DNA of 6,384 nt, taken from contig JAGBFE010000206.1 of assembly GCA_018109965.1 (NCBI GenBank), positions 1 through 6,384 on the forward strand, written 5' to 3'. A program made the position numbers and the translations under genes. Source of the DNA: Oscillospiraceae bacterium. Lineage in GTDB: Bacteria > Bacillota_A > Clostridia > Oscillospirales > Ruminococcaceae. Positions within the stretch are counted from its first letter, which is position 1. Every line of letters begins with the position of its first letter. Of the stretch, positions 5,691-6,384 are shown one piece after another. The notes beneath the pieces were generated by a model, which was not told the DNA's origin, ran no database searches, and saw nothing but the letters and a program-made list of their open reading frames with translations.

Positions 5691-6368
5691 TTATAAGCCC
5701 ATTTTCTTTTTGAGTTCTGCAAGTTCATCTTCTACAGATGCTGAGCCTGTTTCATATTTCTTTTCAAGTGCTTTTGCTTCATCAACAGGTTTGGAATTCA
5801 ATTCTGACATACTGTTTGCTCTGTCCAGCATATTGTCAGCTTTTTCTTCCATACGTTTAAATGCTGCCATAGCATCCTGTGCTGCATCAGCGTGATCATC
5901 AAATGCATTAAGTTTTTCCTGTGTTTTTGCAACAGCAACTTTAGCTTTGATTGCTTCTCTTCTTGCTTTAAGTTCATTTATATCATTTGTGAGCTTGTCG
6001 TGCAACTGACGCATTTTCATTGCATTCTCATGTGCAACTGCATAAGCTGTATGCAATGCTGCACCTGCTGTTTCAAGTTCCTGTTTTTTGCTGAGGAAAA
6101 CACGTGCATCACCTTCATTGCCAGCCTGAAGAGCTTTCTGTGCAAGTGCAAGATATTTTTCAACTTCTGCAACATTTGTATCAACTGCGCGTTTTGTGCG
6201 TGTTTCTTCAGCCATAACAGCAGCAGTTTCCTGTTTAACCTCCGCAAGGTCTTCCATCATATCTCTGAGATACTGATCAATCATTTTGGAAGGATCTTCA
6301 AATTTGTCAAGTAACTCATTGATATTTGCTTTTAAAATGTCGTTAAATCTACTCAAAATGCTAGCCAT
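5691..6368 (-). CDS. pspA: PspA/IM30-family protein
   Basis: This 225-residue protein, close to the usual 220-230 of PspA, is almost entirely alpha-helical coiled coil without a membrane segment. The N-terminal amphipathic helix MASILSRFNDILKANINELL (1-20), used by the family to bind stressed membranes, is followed by the conserved EDPSKMIDQYLRDM (24-37). The long helical hairpin covers about 26-145, with the turn near QAGNEGDARVFLSKKQELE (81-99), and C-terminal helices run to KKKMGL. In the family, PspA forms ESCRT-III-like polymers that support damaged cytoplasmic membrane. No pspB, pspC, pspF or liaF-like gene is visible in the window. The start is supported by AAGGAGG seven bases upstream of the ATG; the promoter lies beyond the right edge. 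It is followed after 83 bp by the TPM/zinc-ribbon membrane protein, the likely functional partner. Confidence 0.9.
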   Translation of the reverse strand: MASILSRFNDILKANINELLDKFEDPSKMIDQYLRDMMEDLAEVKQETAAVMAEETRTKRAVDTNVAEVEKYLALAQKALQAGNEGDARVFLSKKQELETAGAALHTAYAVAHENAMKMRQLHDKLTNDINELKARREAIKAKVAVAKTQEKLNAFDDHADAAQDAMAAFKRMEEKADNMLDRANSMSELNSKPVDEAKALEKKYETGSASVEDELAELKKKMGL

Positions 6369-6384
6369 AATTTTTCCTCCTTTA

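Noticed and set aside
5892..6314. Cys/Phe-rich 140-residue frame antisense to pspA
   Set aside because: It is the antisense shadow of a coiled-coil gene; no ribosome binding site and a composition typical of reversed Ala/Glu/Lys codons.

Overview
The window holds seven protein-coding features from a low-GC Gram-positive bacterium. It is most likely an anaerobic gut-type member of the Clostridia (Bacillota). That reading is inferred from AT-rich intergenic DNA, strong GGAGG-type ribosome binding sites, TTG start usage, sigma-A-like promoters, T-tailed hairpin terminators, and the gene set (tethered CapA-like protein, tandem YitT proteins, PspA beside a glycine-rich TPM/zinc-ribbon membrane protein). 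There are no rRNAs, tRNAs, CRISPR arrays, insertion sequences or riboswitches that I can recognise. No gene-free stretch reaches 300 bases.

Layout from left to right: (1) 1-358, minus strand: the central part of an MFS sugar-cation symporter (GPH-type) that leaves the window on the left. Its N-terminal half is missing, cut by an in-frame stop at the junction with AT-rich DNA. (2) 495-1718, plus: a membrane-anchored CapA-family metallophosphatase-fold protein with its own promoter and terminator. (3) 1781-2413, minus: a Crp/Fnr-family regulator, convergent with the CapA gene and divergent from (4). (4) 2523-3365 and 3376-4287, plus: two tandem YitT-family membrane proteins (DUF161 plus DUF2179), 10 bp apart and probably co-transcribed. 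(5) 4348-5607, minus: a two-TM protein with a Gly/Ser/Arg/Phe repeat tail, an extracytoplasmic TPM-like domain and a cytoplasmic C-terminal zinc ribbon. (6) 5691-6368, minus: a PspA/IM30-family protein, transcribed ahead of (5), with a hairpin between them.

How they may work together (inference): the minus-strand pair pspA plus the TPM/zinc-ribbon protein looks like a cell-envelope stress module, with a soluble membrane-binding coiled-coil protein and a transmembrane partner that could sense the surface. The Crp/Fnr gene and the YitT pair share a 109-bp divergent intergenic region. That region contains a good promoter for the regulator, a short palindrome and a direct repeat, so the regulator may control itself and the transporters. 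The CapA gene and the broken transporter have no visible functional link to the rest. The most interesting unknown is the TPM/zinc-ribbon protein with its FG-like repeat tail next to pspA. I do not see a wholly new system beyond that.
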